Source: an uncultured Saprospiraceae bacterium
Lineage (GTDB): Bacteria > Bacteroidota > Bacteroidia > Chitinophagales > Saprospiraceae
Direction of reading: 5' to 3'
Assembly: GCA_937872385.1 (NCBI GenBank)
Contig: CALMSO010000094.1
Span: 1 to 57,199 of the forward strand
DNA: 57,199 nucleotides
How positions within the stretch are numbered: position 1 is the first letter of the stretch; each line of letters starts with the position of its first letter. A program made the position numbers and the translations under genes. This document shows positions 17,000-27,800 of this stretch, piece by piece. The notes under the pieces are model-generated. The model did not search any database. It was given only the letters and a program-made list of their open reading frames with translations, and had not been told where the DNA came from.

Positions 17000-17576
17000 T
17001 GTTGCATTTACAAGAAGAACATTATCCCTCTTACGTTATACTACATTATCCAAACCGAATCAGCATTCGGCAGTCACCTATAAGGTATCATTTCCCATAT
17101 CCATTTCTCTACATCGACATCAAACAAAATTGCACTTCAAATTGAAGAAGATGCTTGCATTTTTCTGTTTATCAATATTTTATACATACAGGAAAATACG
17201 TTGTGTCAGAATGCATTTTAAAAGCTGTTGTTCATTCCACTCCTTACTAAATTATTTTCGGGTACGCGGGCTTGCTGTCATTTTGTAATGACCAGCGCCT
17301 GAATAAGCATGATATGTTATTTATTGTATGATGCCAGCATGTAACAATCTGGTTATCACTGGAAATATTATGCCCTGATTTTTGTATCATAATTATTTTA
17401 TTCTGAGGCACATGTTTTAATATTTCGATAAGTACATGTTTTAAATATTTGATTTTCAGTTTTTTAACCCAAGCGCAATCCTTAATCCAAACGTAAAAAC
17501 ATTTTAACTATTTACAAGGCATTTATTCACATTTACACAATATTTTACAAATAATCTGACAGTAAACACAAAAACT
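17000..17576. other. Long non-coding leader
   Basis: 577 bases with no convincing reading frame. It holds a hairpin at 17269-17299 (GGC, GCTG, TCATT paired with AATGA, CAGC, GCC, one bulge, 4-base TTGT loop, no T-run) and two direct repeats ACATGTTTTA(A)ATATTT at 17410-17425 and 17434-17450, 24 bp apart. It could be a regulatory leader, an operator region, or contain a second promoter that was not recognised. Confidence 0.55.
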
Positions 17577-20111
17577 ATGAAAGGCTTTTACTACCCAGTT
17601 ATCATGGTAGCTGTAGGGATATTATTCCTATGCACTACGGCTACCCGTTCGTATGCGAACAACTTAGCACAACCACTTTGCAGTATCGTGGAAGGCTCCG
17701 GCAAGAAGTATGAAATCTGCCTAACCAAAGTTACCTACAATTATCCGGCGGCAAGCTCCACCTGGACCTACCGCGCCAAGACACTGAAAGGCAACGACAT
17801 CAGTCATTTTGTATTTGGCATCCCTTGTGGCACTACTGCAAGCGCTTACTCCGGCACTACTGGCTGCGGGAGTGTACAATACGGCAACGACCCGACCACG
17901 GGCGTGAGCGGTATCAAGTTTGACTGCGGCGCAAGTTCCAGCGGCCGAACGGTTTCTTTCACTATCAATGGGCTGTACAGCATCGGATTGATTGACTACG
18001 CCATCAAAACCGGCGGCAGTGGCATCCGCGAATTTGTTTTCAAAGGCTATGGCCCCAGTTGCGCCACCATGCCTACTGCCCCTAACGGCAGTGAGTGCGA
18101 AAATGCGGTGCATTATTTGCAAAACTACGGTCTGATTGCATTGGAAGATTTGAACACCCTTTCGGATGTGCACTACAATGTATTTGTCGGCAGAAACCTA
18201 ATTCGTTATCCTGGCGGTGGCGATTTTCTGGGACCGGACGGTATCTTTTCTTCCCCTACCGAGCGCGGCCTCGAAGTAGCCGGGCAAGTAAAAGGCGGTG
18301 CCAACCTTAAATATAGTGGTGCCTTCACTCCGCCCCCGACGAATACCATCACCCAGATCAACTCAACGCAATACACCGTCAATGGCTACTCGTACAATCT
18401 GAATACCCAGGGTGCCCAGCTTTTCTACGATATAACGCTGGCGAGCAGAGCGGCACAAATGAAAAGCGACTTGGAAGCGGCCTCAACACGGCTTGGTCAA
18501 GCTGCAGCTAATAATACGACCTCTGGCAACCTAACTTTCAATGTAAATACCGTAGATGCTAATGGTATCGCCGTATTTAAAATAAAGGCCAGCGACATTG
18601 CACAAAATGCTAATGTACAGCTCAATAACAATGCCAACGCTAATACCATCATTATCAACGTGACTGGTACAACCGTCAACTGGACACAGGGTGTCAATGT
18701 CAACATTAATCAAAATCAATGGAGCCGGATATTGTGGAACTTCCCGGACGCGACCTCCATATCCGTCAATAGTCTGAAAGGTATTGTGCTGGCTCCTAAA
18801 GCCGTTTTCGCATCCAATAGCGCCAACGAAGGCTCAATTGCTGTGAAAACCTACAACGGGCACGGCGAAATTCACCGTCCTTATTTTTCGGGCGATTTCT
18901 CAACGCTGTGCGCCACGCCTCCACCGCCCACTACGCGCACGGTTGGCATTCGTGTCATGCTGCAAGGAGCATTAGTATTGCCGGGCTGTGTGCCGCCACC
19001 GCAAAACATTATGCGCTCCATTCTGCAACAGCAAGGCGTGCTGCCTGTGGCTAACCCCTACGGGCTGCCACAAACCTACAGCGCAATTAACAATCCCAAC
19101 GGCGTGGCCGGCGTTATTACCGATTGGGTACATATTGAACTGCGCAGCGGCAACAATCCTTCGACGGTGCTGGAACAACAAGCTGCGCTGCTGAAGCCCA
19201 ATGGCGATGTGGTAAATACCAACGGCGAGCCGCTGACCTTTGCCAATAGCAGCAACCCCGTGTATTTAGTTGTCAAACACCGAAATCATGTGCCTATTTC
19301 CAGCCCGCTCATTTCACTTGACAACGGGGATACTTATGATTTTACCACTGCAATGAATAAAGCCTACGCTACAGTGGGTACGCCAATGGCTAAAGTTAAT
19401 CATCAGTACGCTATGTGGGGCGGCGATGCCAATGGCGACGGCAGGGTTTACAATAATGCCAGCCCTTCGGATGTAGGTGCCGTGAAAACCAGAGTACTCA
19501 ACGACCCAGGCAATACTGGGTTTTTCGGGAGCGGCCCGGTGAGCAATTACATCGGTATTAGAGGTGTCTATGAATCTTTCGATATCAACCTGGATGGTGT
19601 GGTGTTCGATAATGCAGATCCGTCTGATTCAGACCTGATTGCCGCCATCATCCTGCGTCATCCGCGCAATACCGGCTTCTTTGGCAGCGGCCCGGTGAAT
19701 AATTTTACAGGCATTGTGCCGCAGTTGCCTTTCACGTATGTGGCCACAAAGGCTACCGACGATTCGATAATTGCCAGCAGCAACAGCATGGACCGGAAAG
19801 CTGGTACCGATTTTGAAGCAAGCTTGCCAACTACCAACCAGCATTTTGAAGCGGACATCAAGGTGTATCCGAATCCAAACGCTACGCCGCAGGCTACACT
19901 GGAATTGAACAGCGCAACAGCGGAGCGAGTTAATATCCTGATAACCAATGCTAATGGGCAGACTGTTCAGGTACAACAAGAGCAGTTGATACAAGGCTTT
20001 AATCAAATTCGCTTAGAAACCGGCAACTTGCCAACGGGGCTTTATCTGATAAAAATTCAGGGCAACAGCCAAGCCTATCCTCCGGTACAACTTATTCGGA
20101 CGGTGAGATAG
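17577..20111 (+). CDS. T9SS-secreted protein: choice-of-anchor A domain, dockerin-like repeats, sorting domain
   Basis: An 844-residue exported protein. Residues 1-27 form a signal peptide. Residues about 30-165 are an uncharacterised Cys-containing domain. Residues about 190-445 match the choice-of-anchor A domain: VFVGRNL, GLEVAGQVKGGANL, NVTGTTVNW, ILWNFPDATSI and GIVLAPKAVF. At about 615 and 667 are two Ca-binding type loops (GDANGDGRV, FDINLDGVV), each followed by NTGFFGSGPV, giving a roughly 60-residue dockerin-like duplication. The last 85 residues (KVYPNPN..., ending in GLYLIKI...) are a type A T9SS C-terminal sorting domain, so the protein should be exported by PorU-dependent processing and attached to or released from the surface. 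Role probably adhesive or structural; unproven. Confidence 0.85.
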   Translation: MKGFYYPVIMVAVGILFLCTTATRSYANNLAQPLCSIVEGSGKKYEICLTKVTYNYPAASSTWTYRAKTLKGNDISHFVFGIPCGTTASAYSGTTGCGSVQYGNDPTTGVSGIKFDCGASSSGRTVSFTINGLYSIGLIDYAIKTGGSGIREFVFKGYGPSCATMPTAPNGSECENAVHYLQNYGLIALEDLNTLSDVHYNVFVGRNLIRYPGGGDFLGPDGIFSSPTERGLEVAGQVKGGANLKYSGAFTPPPTNTITQINSTQYTVNGYSYNLNTQGAQLFYDITLASRAAQMKSDLEAASTRLGQAAANNTTSGNLTFNVNTVDANGIAVFKIKASDIAQNANVQLNNNANANTIIINVTGTTVNWTQGVNVNINQNQWSRILWNFPDATSISVNSLKGIVLAPKAVFASNSANEGSIAVKTYNGHGEIHRPYFSGDFSTLCATPPPPTTRTVGIRVMLQGALVLPGCVPPPQNIMRSILQQQGVLPVANPYGLPQTYSAINNPNGVAGVITDWVHIELRSGNNPSTVLEQQAALLKPNGDVVNTNGEPLTFANSSNPVYLVVKHRNHVPISSPLISLDNGDTYDFTTAMNKAYATVGTPMAKVNHQYAMWGGDANGDGRVYNNASPSDVGAVKTRVLNDPGNTGFFGSGPVSNYIGIRGVYESFDINLDGVVFDNADPSDSDLIAAIILRHPRNTGFFGSGPVNNFTGIVPQLPFTYVATKATDDSIIASSNSMDRKAGTDFEASLPTTNQHFEADIKVYPNPNATPQATLELNSATAERVNILITNANGQTVQVQQEQLIQGFNQIRLETGNLPTGLYLIKIQGNSQAYPPVQLIRTVR

Positions 20112-20147
20112 TATATTTCCACGAAAAAGGACGCATATAATGTAATG

Positions 20148-20183
20148 GCCAAGGCTTCCAAATAGGAGGCTTTGGCTTTTTTT
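20148..20183 (+). terminator. Intrinsic terminator after the T9SS cargo gene
   Basis: A 12-bp stem (GCCAAGGCTTCC / GGAGGCTTTGGC, two G-T pairs) with a 5-base loop, followed by seven T. It lies 37 bases after the stop codon. Confidence 0.9.
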
Positions 20184-20228
20184 CGTTCCGTAGCGCTGCC
20201 ATGCCGCTCAAAAAACGCTTTGTTATAC

Positions 20229-20320
20229 TATTTTCAATTGGAAATGACGTACTTATTTATGCCCAAAAGCTTGTTTTTCAGAATTTTACAAAATCTTAAA
20301 TCGGACTTCGCAAATCGCAA
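20229..20320. repeat. Dispersed intergenic repeat with interrupted CAATTG palindrome, copy 2
   Basis: Shares an 18-bp identical block (ATTTTCAATTGGAAATGA), the block TTTTCAGAATTTTACAAAATC (19 of 21 positions; first 20 bases given: TTTTCAGAATTTTACAAAAT) and GACTTCGCAAATCG with copy 1 at 9326-9405. It lies between two terminators at the junction of convergent genes. Confidence 0.65.
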
Positions 20321-20377
20321 ATGGTATTAGTATCCAAAGCTGGTATTTTCAACTTCAAAAACGAGTTTTAAACATAA

Positions 20378-20413
20378 AAAAATCCGCCCCAACTTTCATC
20401 AGAGCGGATTTTT
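20378..20413 (-). terminator. Intrinsic terminator after rpoC
   Basis: On the minus strand, a 10-bp stem (AAAAATCCGC / GCGGATTTTT) with a 16-base loop and a T-rich 3' arm, 28 bases after the rpoC stop. It closes the tRNA-tuf-rpoBC operon. Confidence 0.85.
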
Positions 20414-20440
20414 CATATCTATTTACAAAAACGGCGTGCT

Positions 20441-23400
20441 TTAGAATTCGTCTTCCACTTCTTCGTACTGCGCATGGCGTGCTTCGTAAGCTGCTTGGGC
20501 ATCCTTATGCGCCACGAAAAGCGTATCGTACTCGCGCAGACCCGTGCCCGCAGGAATCCGTTTACCTACAATTACGTTTTCTTTCAAACCGTTCAGTTCA
20601 TCTTTCTTAGCGGCTATGGCAGCCGTACTCAGTACTTTGGTCGTCTCCTGGAAAGAAGCCGCCGAAATCCAGCTATCCGTACCTAACGAAGAGCGGGTGA
20701 TACCCTGCAACATCGAGCTGGAAGTAGCCGCCACGGCGTCGCGGTATTCCACCAATTGCTTATCATTGCGCTTGAGGAAAGAGTTTTCTTCCCGCAGTTG
20801 GCGCAGCGTTACCAATTGCCCCGCTTTCAGGCGGTTGGAATCGCCCGGCTCGGTCACGACCTTCTTATCGAAAATCCAGTCATTCTGTTCTACGAAATCG
20901 TATTTCTCCACTGCCTCACCTTCAAGGAAGGAAGTATCGCCTGGGTCTTCAATCATGACGCGGCGCATCATCTGGCGCACGATGATTTCAATGTGTTTGT
21001 TATTGATGGTAATACCTTGCGAGCGATATACCTCCTGTACACCATTCACCAAATAGGTTTGTACGGCAAAGGGGCCCTTGATACTCAAAATATCTTTCGG
21101 GGCAATAGCCCCATCGGACAATGGCGTGCCTGCGCGCACAAAGTCGCCATCCTGTACCAGAATGTGTTTCGACAAGCCGATAAGGTACTTGTGTTTTTGG
21201 TCATCTCTCGACGTCACAATCACTTCGCGGTTGCCACGCTTGATTTTACCAAAGGAAACAACGCCATCTATTTCTGAAACTACTGCTGGATTGGTCGGAT
21301 TACGTGCCTCGAAGAGTTCGGTAACCCGCGGCAAACCACCCGTGATGTCCTGGATTTTACCCAATTTCCGGGGTATTTTAGCAATACGCTGGCCCGCTTT
21401 CACTTCAATGCCATCTTCGATTGAGATGTAAGAGCCTACCGGCAGGTTGTAGATTTTCAGTTCATCCCCATCGGCAGACAAGATTTTAATCGCTGGTACC
21501 TTCTTCTTGTTACGCGGCTCGATGATTACCTTTTCGGTGTAGCCGGTTTGGTCGTCACGCTCTTCGCGGAAAGTAATACCTTCTTCGACATCTTCGAACT
21601 TCGCAATACCCGGATATTCGGATACAATTACCGCGTTGAAGGGGTCCCATTCGCAAATGTTCTGCCCACGCGTCACTTCCTGTCCTTCCGCAACAAAAAG
21701 CGTTGCCCCGTAAGGTACGTGATGCGCTGCAAACTGCTTGCCTGTAGCGGGATCTACAATACGTACTTCGCCAGTACGCGAAAGCACCGTATTGATTTTG
21801 TTGCCCAATTCATCTTCCGACTCCGTCACGCGCACGCTATCGAATTCTACCTTACCGGCAAATTTGGAAATAATTTCCGATTCGGTTTTCGACACAGAAG
21901 CCACACCACCTACGTGGAAAGTACGAAGGGTAAGCTGCGTACCGGGTTCGCCGATAGACTGGGCGGCAATGATGCCCACAGCGTCGCCTTTTTCGGCAAT
22001 ACGACCAGTAGCGAGATTTTTGCCATAGCACTTAGTACATACGCCGCGCTTGGTGTCGCAGGTGAGTACCGAGCGAATGGTAACCGTTTCGACGCCCTCC
22101 GATTCAATGTATTCCGCTTTCTGCGCATCAATATACTCGCCTGCTTTGAGAATCAACTCTTCTGTGGTCGGATGGTAAATATCATACAATGTAAAACGTC
22201 CTTCAATACGGGACACTAAAGGCTCGATGACTTTTTCGTTGTCTTTCAAAGCCGAAGTTTCGATACCACGTAGGGTAGCGCAATCTTCCTCCATGATGAC
22301 TACGTCTTGCGCCACATCCACCAAACGGCGAGTAAGATACCCCGCATCAGCAGTTTTCAATGCGGTATCCGCCAGACCCTTGCGCGCACCGTGCGTAGAA
22401 ATGAAGTATTCGAGTACCGACAATCCATCCACGAAATTAGCGAGGATTGGGTTTTCAATAATGGCGCCACCGGTATCGCCTGACTTCCGCGGCTTAGCCA
22501 TCAAGCCCCGCAGTCCACAGAGCTGCTTAATCTGTTGCTTAGAACCCCGTGCCCCGGAGTCAAGCATCATATATACCGAATTGAAACCTTGCTTGTGCTC
22601 GGCCAATTCGCGCATCAGGGTGTCGGTAATCTTATTGTCGGCGTAAGTCCACTTGTCTATAATTTGATTGTAGCGCTCATTATTGGTAATGAGACCCATG
22701 TTATAGTTGTCCCATACTTCATCTACTTCTTCCTGCGCCTGCTCCAGCATATTTTGCTTGATACTGGGCGTGATCAAGTCCCCAAGATTGAAAGACAAAC
22801 CACCTTTGAATGCCCACAAGAAGCCCATTTCCTTGATAGAATCGAGGAAATCTGCCGTGACGCGGAAATTCGTACGCCGAATCACATCACTAATAATCTT
22901 CTTGAGGTTCTTTTTGGTCATCAACTGGTTGATGAAAGGCACCTCTGCGGGCACGGCCTCGTTGAAAAGTACCCGGCCAGTGGTCGTTTCAATCAGTTTT
23001 TGTACAAGTTTGCCCTGCTCGTCTTCTACTCTTGCGCGCACCCTAATAGCAGCGTGCAAATCAAGCTTGCCTTCGTTGTAGGCAATAATCACTTCTTCGG
23101 CCGAGTAAAACGCACGCCCTTCACCTTTCACTTTCACCGTATCGGTTGAGCGGCGTTCTTTTGTGATATAGTATAGCCCCAAGACCATATCCTGCGAAGG
23201 AAGCGTCACTGGCGAGCCATCCTGTGGGTTGAGCATATTATGTGCCGACAACATCAACACCTGTGCTTCAAGAATAGCCGCCTGGCTAAGCGGTACATGC
23301 ACAGCCATCTGGTCGCCGTCAAAGTCTGCATTAAAAGCACCGCACACCAAAGGGTGCAATTGGATAGCCTTACCTTCGATTAGTTTGGGCTGGAAAGCCT

Positions 23401-24751
23401 GAATCGAAAGGCGGTGCAGCGTCGGGGCGCGGTTGAGCAGTACAGGATGCCCTTTTAGAATATTTTCTAAGATTTCCCAGATAACCGGGTCTTTCCGATC
23501 TACCAATTTTTTCGCTGATTTCACGGTCTTTACAATACCGCGCTCAATCAGTTTTCTTATGACAAAAGGCTTGAACAGCTCGGCAGCCATTCCTTTCGGA
23601 ATACCGCATTCGTGCAATTTTAGGGTAGGACCTACCACAATCACCGAGCGGCCGGAGTAGTCCACCCGTTTGCCCAATAGGTTTTGACGGAAACGCCCCT
23701 GCTTGCCCTTCAAGATGTCGCTCAATGACTTGAGTGCGCGGCCGCCTTCGGCTTTTACCGCGTTGGACTTGCGGGAGTTGTCAAACAGTGAATCCACCGC
23801 TTCTTGCAACATCCGCTTTTCGTTCCGCAAGATCACTTCCGGTGCCTTGATTTCCAGCAGACGCTTGAGGCGATTATTCCGGATAATCACCCGGCGATAC
23901 AAGTCGTTCAAATCGGAGCTGGCAAAGCGACCACCATCTAAGGGTACCAAAGGCCGCAATTCTGGCGGTACTACGGGCAAGTATTGAATAACCGTCCATT
24001 CGGGGCGGCTGTTCGCTTTTTCTAAGCCTTCGCGGAAAGCTTCCACCACACGCAGACGCTTGAGTGCTTCTGATTTGCGCTGTTGTGATGTTTCGTTGGC
24101 CGCCTGATGCCGCAAATCGTACGATTGCTGGTCTAGGTCAAGCCGCATCAGCATATCGCGGATGGCATCAGCCCCCATTTTAGCAATAAACTTGTTGGGA
24201 TCGGACTCGTCCAGCATTTGGTTGTCTGCTGGCAAAGATTCTAAGTGTTCTAAGTATTCCTCTTCCGAGAGCAAATCCCCTACTGAAATACCATCCACGG
24301 CCTTAGTCCCTGGCTGAATAACCACGTAGCGCTCATAATATACAATGGACTCCAGCTTTTTGGAAGATAATCCCAGCAAGTAACCAATTTTATTGGGCAG
24401 GGATTTGAAAAACCAAATGTGCACCACAGGCACCACTAATTTGATGTGGCCCATGCGTTCGCGGCGCACCTTTTTTTCAGTGACTTCCACGCCGCAACGG
24501 TCGCAAACAATACCCTTATAACGAATCCGCTTGTACTTGCCGCAATAGCATTCATAGTCCTTAACCGGCCCAAAAATCCGTTCACAGAACAGGCCATCGC
24601 GCTCCGGCTTGTACGAGCGATAATTGATAGTTTCAGGTTTCAGCACTTCTCCGTAGGAACGCTCCAGAATCTCATCCGGCGAAGCCAGACTGATCGTGAT
24701 GCTGTCGAAGTCTTGCTTTTGTACCTGAGCGGTATTCTTTCTGAAAGGCAT
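20441..24751 (-). CDS. rpoC: RNA polymerase beta' subunit
   Basis: A 1436-residue catalytic subunit. The N-terminal zinc ribbon CYCGKYKRIRYKGIVCDRCG (residues about 68-88), the catalytic Mg site NADFDGDQM near residue 475, and the trigger-loop region GEPGTQLTLRTFHVGG are all present. ATG at 24751 (MPFRKNTAQVQ) is preferred to the longer frame because it matches the family N-terminus (IMISLASPDEI-like segment at about 20-30). It follows rpoB by 99 bases in the same operon and ends at a clear terminator. No unusual insertion was noted at this reading depth. Confidence 0.98.
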   Translation of the reverse strand: MPFRKNTAQVQKQDFDSITISLASPDEILERSYGEVLKPETINYRSYKPERDGLFCERIFGPVKDYECYCGKYKRIRYKGIVCDRCGVEVTEKKVRRERMGHIKLVVPVVHIWFFKSLPNKIGYLLGLSSKKLESIVYYERYVVIQPGTKAVDGISVGDLLSEEEYLEHLESLPADNQMLDESDPNKFIAKMGADAIRDMLMRLDLDQQSYDLRHQAANETSQQRKSEALKRLRVVEAFREGLEKANSRPEWTVIQYLPVVPPELRPLVPLDGGRFASSDLNDLYRRVIIRNNRLKRLLEIKAPEVILRNEKRMLQEAVDSLFDNSRKSNAVKAEGGRALKSLSDILKGKQGRFRQNLLGKRVDYSGRSVIVVGPTLKLHECGIPKGMAAELFKPFVIRKLIERGIVKTVKSAKKLVDRKDPVIWEILENILKGHPVLLNRAPTLHRLSIQAFQPKLIEGKAIQLHPLVCGAFNADFDGDQMAVHVPLSQAAILEAQVLMLSAHNMLNPQDGSPVTLPSQDMVLGLYYITKERRSTDTVKVKGEGRAFYSAEEVIIAYNEGKLDLHAAIRVRARVEDEQGKLVQKLIETTTGRVLFNEAVPAEVPFINQLMTKKNLKKIISDVIRRTNFRVTADFLDSIKEMGFLWAFKGGLSFNLGDLITPSIKQNMLEQAQEEVDEVWDNYNMGLITNNERYNQIIDKWTYADNKITDTLMRELAEHKQGFNSVYMMLDSGARGSKQQIKQLCGLRGLMAKPRKSGDTGGAIIENPILANFVDGLSVLEYFISTHGARKGLADTALKTADAGYLTRRLVDVAQDVVIMEEDCATLRGIETSALKDNEKVIEPLVSRIEGRFTLYDIYHPTTEELILKAGEYIDAQKAEYIESEGVETVTIRSVLTCDTKRGVCTKCYGKNLATGRIAEKGDAVGIIAAQSIGEPGTQLTLRTFHVGGVASVSKTESEIISKFAGKVEFDSVRVTESEDELGNKINTVLSRTGEVRIVDPATGKQFAAHHVPYGATLFVAEGQEVTRGQNICEWDPFNAVIVSEYPGIAKFEDVEEGITFREERDDQTGYTEKVIIEPRNKKKVPAIKILSADGDELKIYNLPVGSYISIEDGIEVKAGQRIAKIPRKLGKIQDITGGLPRVTELFEARNPTNPAVVSEIDGVVSFGKIKRGNREVIVTSRDDQKHKYLIGLSKHILVQDGDFVRAGTPLSDGAIAPKDILSIKGPFAVQTYLVNGVQEVYRSQGITINNKHIEIIVRQMMRRVMIEDPGDTSFLEGEAVEKYDFVEQNDWIFDKKVVTEPGDSNRLKAGQLVTLRQLREENSFLKRNDKQLVEYRDAVAATSSSMLQGITRSSLGTDSWISAASFQETTKVLSTAAIAAKKDELNGLKENVIVGKRIPAGTGLREYDTLFVAHKDAQAAYEARHAQYEEVEDEF

Positions 24752-24850
24752 AATTTTATTTTTAAAGACCTTAGCCCATGGACAACTGCCATCCACCTTT
24801 TGGAAGAAAAGACTACGGCTGTCTATGGTCTAAAATCCAGTAGCTGAATG

Positions 24851-27800
24851 TTAATCAAATTTTACATCAAGAGCCAACCCGCGCAATTCATGTACCAATA
24901 CATTGAACGATTCGGGTATGTTCGGTTCGGGCAAATTATCCCCTTTTACAATGGATTCATAAGCCTTGGCACGTCCGTTGATATCGTCGGATTTAATAGT
25001 CAGCAATTCCTGCAAGATGTTGGAAGCACCGAAAGCTTCGAGCGCCCACACTTCCATTTCGCCGAAGCGCTGGCCACCAAACTGCGCCTTGCCACCCAGC
25101 GGCTGCTGCGTGATGAGCGAGTAAGGCCCGATAGAGCGTGCGTGCATCTTGTCGTCCACCATGTGCGCTAATTTGAGCATATAAATAACGCCCACTGTAG
25201 CCTGCTGGTGGAAGCGGTCGCCGGTTTCGCCATCGTAAAGATAGGTTTGCCCCAGCTCCGGCAGACTTGCTTGGTCAATATATTCCTGAATATCCTCCTG
25301 CGTAGCTCCGTCGAAGATAGGCGTAGCGAAGCGCATGCCTAATTTCTCGCCAGCCCAACCGAGTACCGTTTCAAAAATCTGTCCGAGATTCATCCGCGAA
25401 GGTACGCCCAGCGGGTTGAGTACAATATCCACGGCGGTGCCATCTTCCAAGAAAGGCATATCTTCGGTGCGCACAATGCGGGACACAATCCCTTTGTTAC
25501 CGTGGCGGCCTGCGAGCTTGTCACCCACTTGCAGCTTGCGCTTTTTCGCCATATATACCTTAGCCAATTTCAATACGCCTGCGGGCAGCTCGTCACCGAT
25601 GCTTACGTTGAATTTTTCGCGCTTGTAACGTCCAACTTCTTCGTTGACCTTGATGCTGTAATTGTGCAACAACCGGGCAATCTGCTCGTTGGTTTTTGGC
25701 TCGTTGGTCCAGTTGCTGTAGTCAATAGTTGTATAATCCAGATCGCGCAACAACTCCTGCGTAAACCGGGTGCCTTTCGGAATAGCCGGATCACCATAGA
25801 TGCTTTTCACGCCTTGCGAAATCTTGTCTTTTACCAACAGCAGCATTTTGTCAATGAGGATGGTTTTCAACTCGTTCAGCGCTACCTTGTGGTCGTCGTC
25901 GAGTTTGTCAAGCACTGCTTTTTCTTCGTCTTTTTGCACCTTATCTTTCTTGGCGCGAGCAAACAGTTGCTTATCAATGACGATACCACTGGTAGAGGGG
26001 GGTGCCTTGAGCGAAGCATCTTTCACATCGCCGGCTTTGTCGCCGAAAATGGCCCGGAGCAATTTCTCTTCCGGTGTCGGGTCTGATTCGCCTTTCGGCG
26101 TAATTTTACCGATAAGGATATCGCCTTCTTTCACCCACGCGCCTACCCGGATGATGCCGTGCTCATCGAGGTCTTTGGTGGCATCTTCACTGACGTTCGG
26201 AATATCATTGGTCAATTCCTCTTCCCCCAATTTGGTATCGCGCACATCCATTTCAAAGTGCTCAATGTGCACCGAGGAGAAAATATCTTCGCGGATAACG
26301 CGCTCTGACAGCACGATGGCATCTTCAAAGTTGTAACCTTTCCAGGGCATGAAAGCCACCTTGAGGTTTTGTCCGAGTGCCAGTTCGCCATTGTCCGTTG
26401 CGTAGCCGTCGCAGAGTATCTGTCCTTTGTTCACGCGGTCGCCACGGCGCACGATAGGTCGGAGATTAATGCAAGTTCCTTGGTTGGTGCGCAAAAATTT
26501 AGTCAGAACATAGCGCTTCCGATTGTCTTCAAAAGATACCAATTGCTCCTCTTCGGTACGGTCGTAGCGAATGATGATTTCATTGGCGTCCACGTATTCT
26601 ACTATGCCATCGCCTTCAGCGTTGATGAGCATCCGCGAGTCGCGCGCCACCTTGCCTTCTAAGCCTGTACCTACGATAGGTGCCGCAGGCCGAATGAGCG
26701 GCACGGCCTGGCGCTGCATGTTGGAACCCATGAGGGCGCGGTTCGCGTCGTCATTTTCCAAAAAGGGAATCAACGAGGCAGATACGCCTACAATTTGGTT
26801 GGGCGCTACGTCCATGAATTCAAGCTCATCCGGTGTCAATACAGGAAATTCGCCATGTTCACGCGACTTAACGCGATCATTTTCAAAACTTCCGTCTTCT
26901 CTGATCGGCGCGTTTGCCTGGGCAATTTTACTATAATCTTCACCTTCTGCCGACAGGTAAACCACCTCGCTATTGACGTCCACTTTGCCTTCTACTACCG
27001 GGCGATAGGGCGTTTCGAGAAAGCCCATTTTGTTGATCTTAGCGTGTACGCAAAGCGTAGAAATCAGACCGATATTGGGCCCTTCCGGTGTTTCAATAGT
27101 ACACAAGCGCCCATAGTGCGAGTAGTGCACGTCGCGTACCTCAAAGCCGGCGCGCTCGCGCGAAAGACCACCAGGCCCCAGCGCTGAAATACGCCGCTTG
27201 TGCGTGATTTCCGACAGTGGATTGGTTTGGTCGAGGAATTGCGACAATTGGCTGGTGCCAAAAAATGAATTGATAACCGACGAAAGCGTTCGTGCATTGA
27301 TCAAATCCATTGGCGTAAACACCTCGTTGTCGCGTACATTCATACGCTCGCGGATGGTACGGGCCATTCTGGCCAAACCAACGCCAAACTGCGCGTACAA
27401 TTGCTCGCCTACGGTGCGTACCCGACGGTTGCTCAGGTGATCAATATCGTCCACTTCCGCTTTTTGATTCATCAAGCTGACTAAGTATTTCACGATGGAA
27501 ATAATATCCTCTTTGGTCAATACCAGCACCTCTTCGGACGTGCTGAGCTCCAGCTTGCGATTGATTTTATAGCGCCCTACCTCACCGAGGTTGTAGCGCT
27601 TATCGGAGAAGAACAGCTTGTCTATGATGCCCCGTGCCGTTTCTTCGTCGGGGGGATCGGTGCCGCGCAATTGCCGATAGATGTACGTCACGGCTTCGAC
27701 CTCCGAGCTGGTGGGGTCTTTTTGTAGCGTATTGTAAATAATAGAATAGTCTTGGTCAATTTCCTCTTTTTGCAAAATGACCGTTTCTACTTCTGCTTGC

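Noticed and set aside
17269..17299. Intrinsic terminator in the long leader
   Set aside because: A good hairpin but no T-run follows on either strand.
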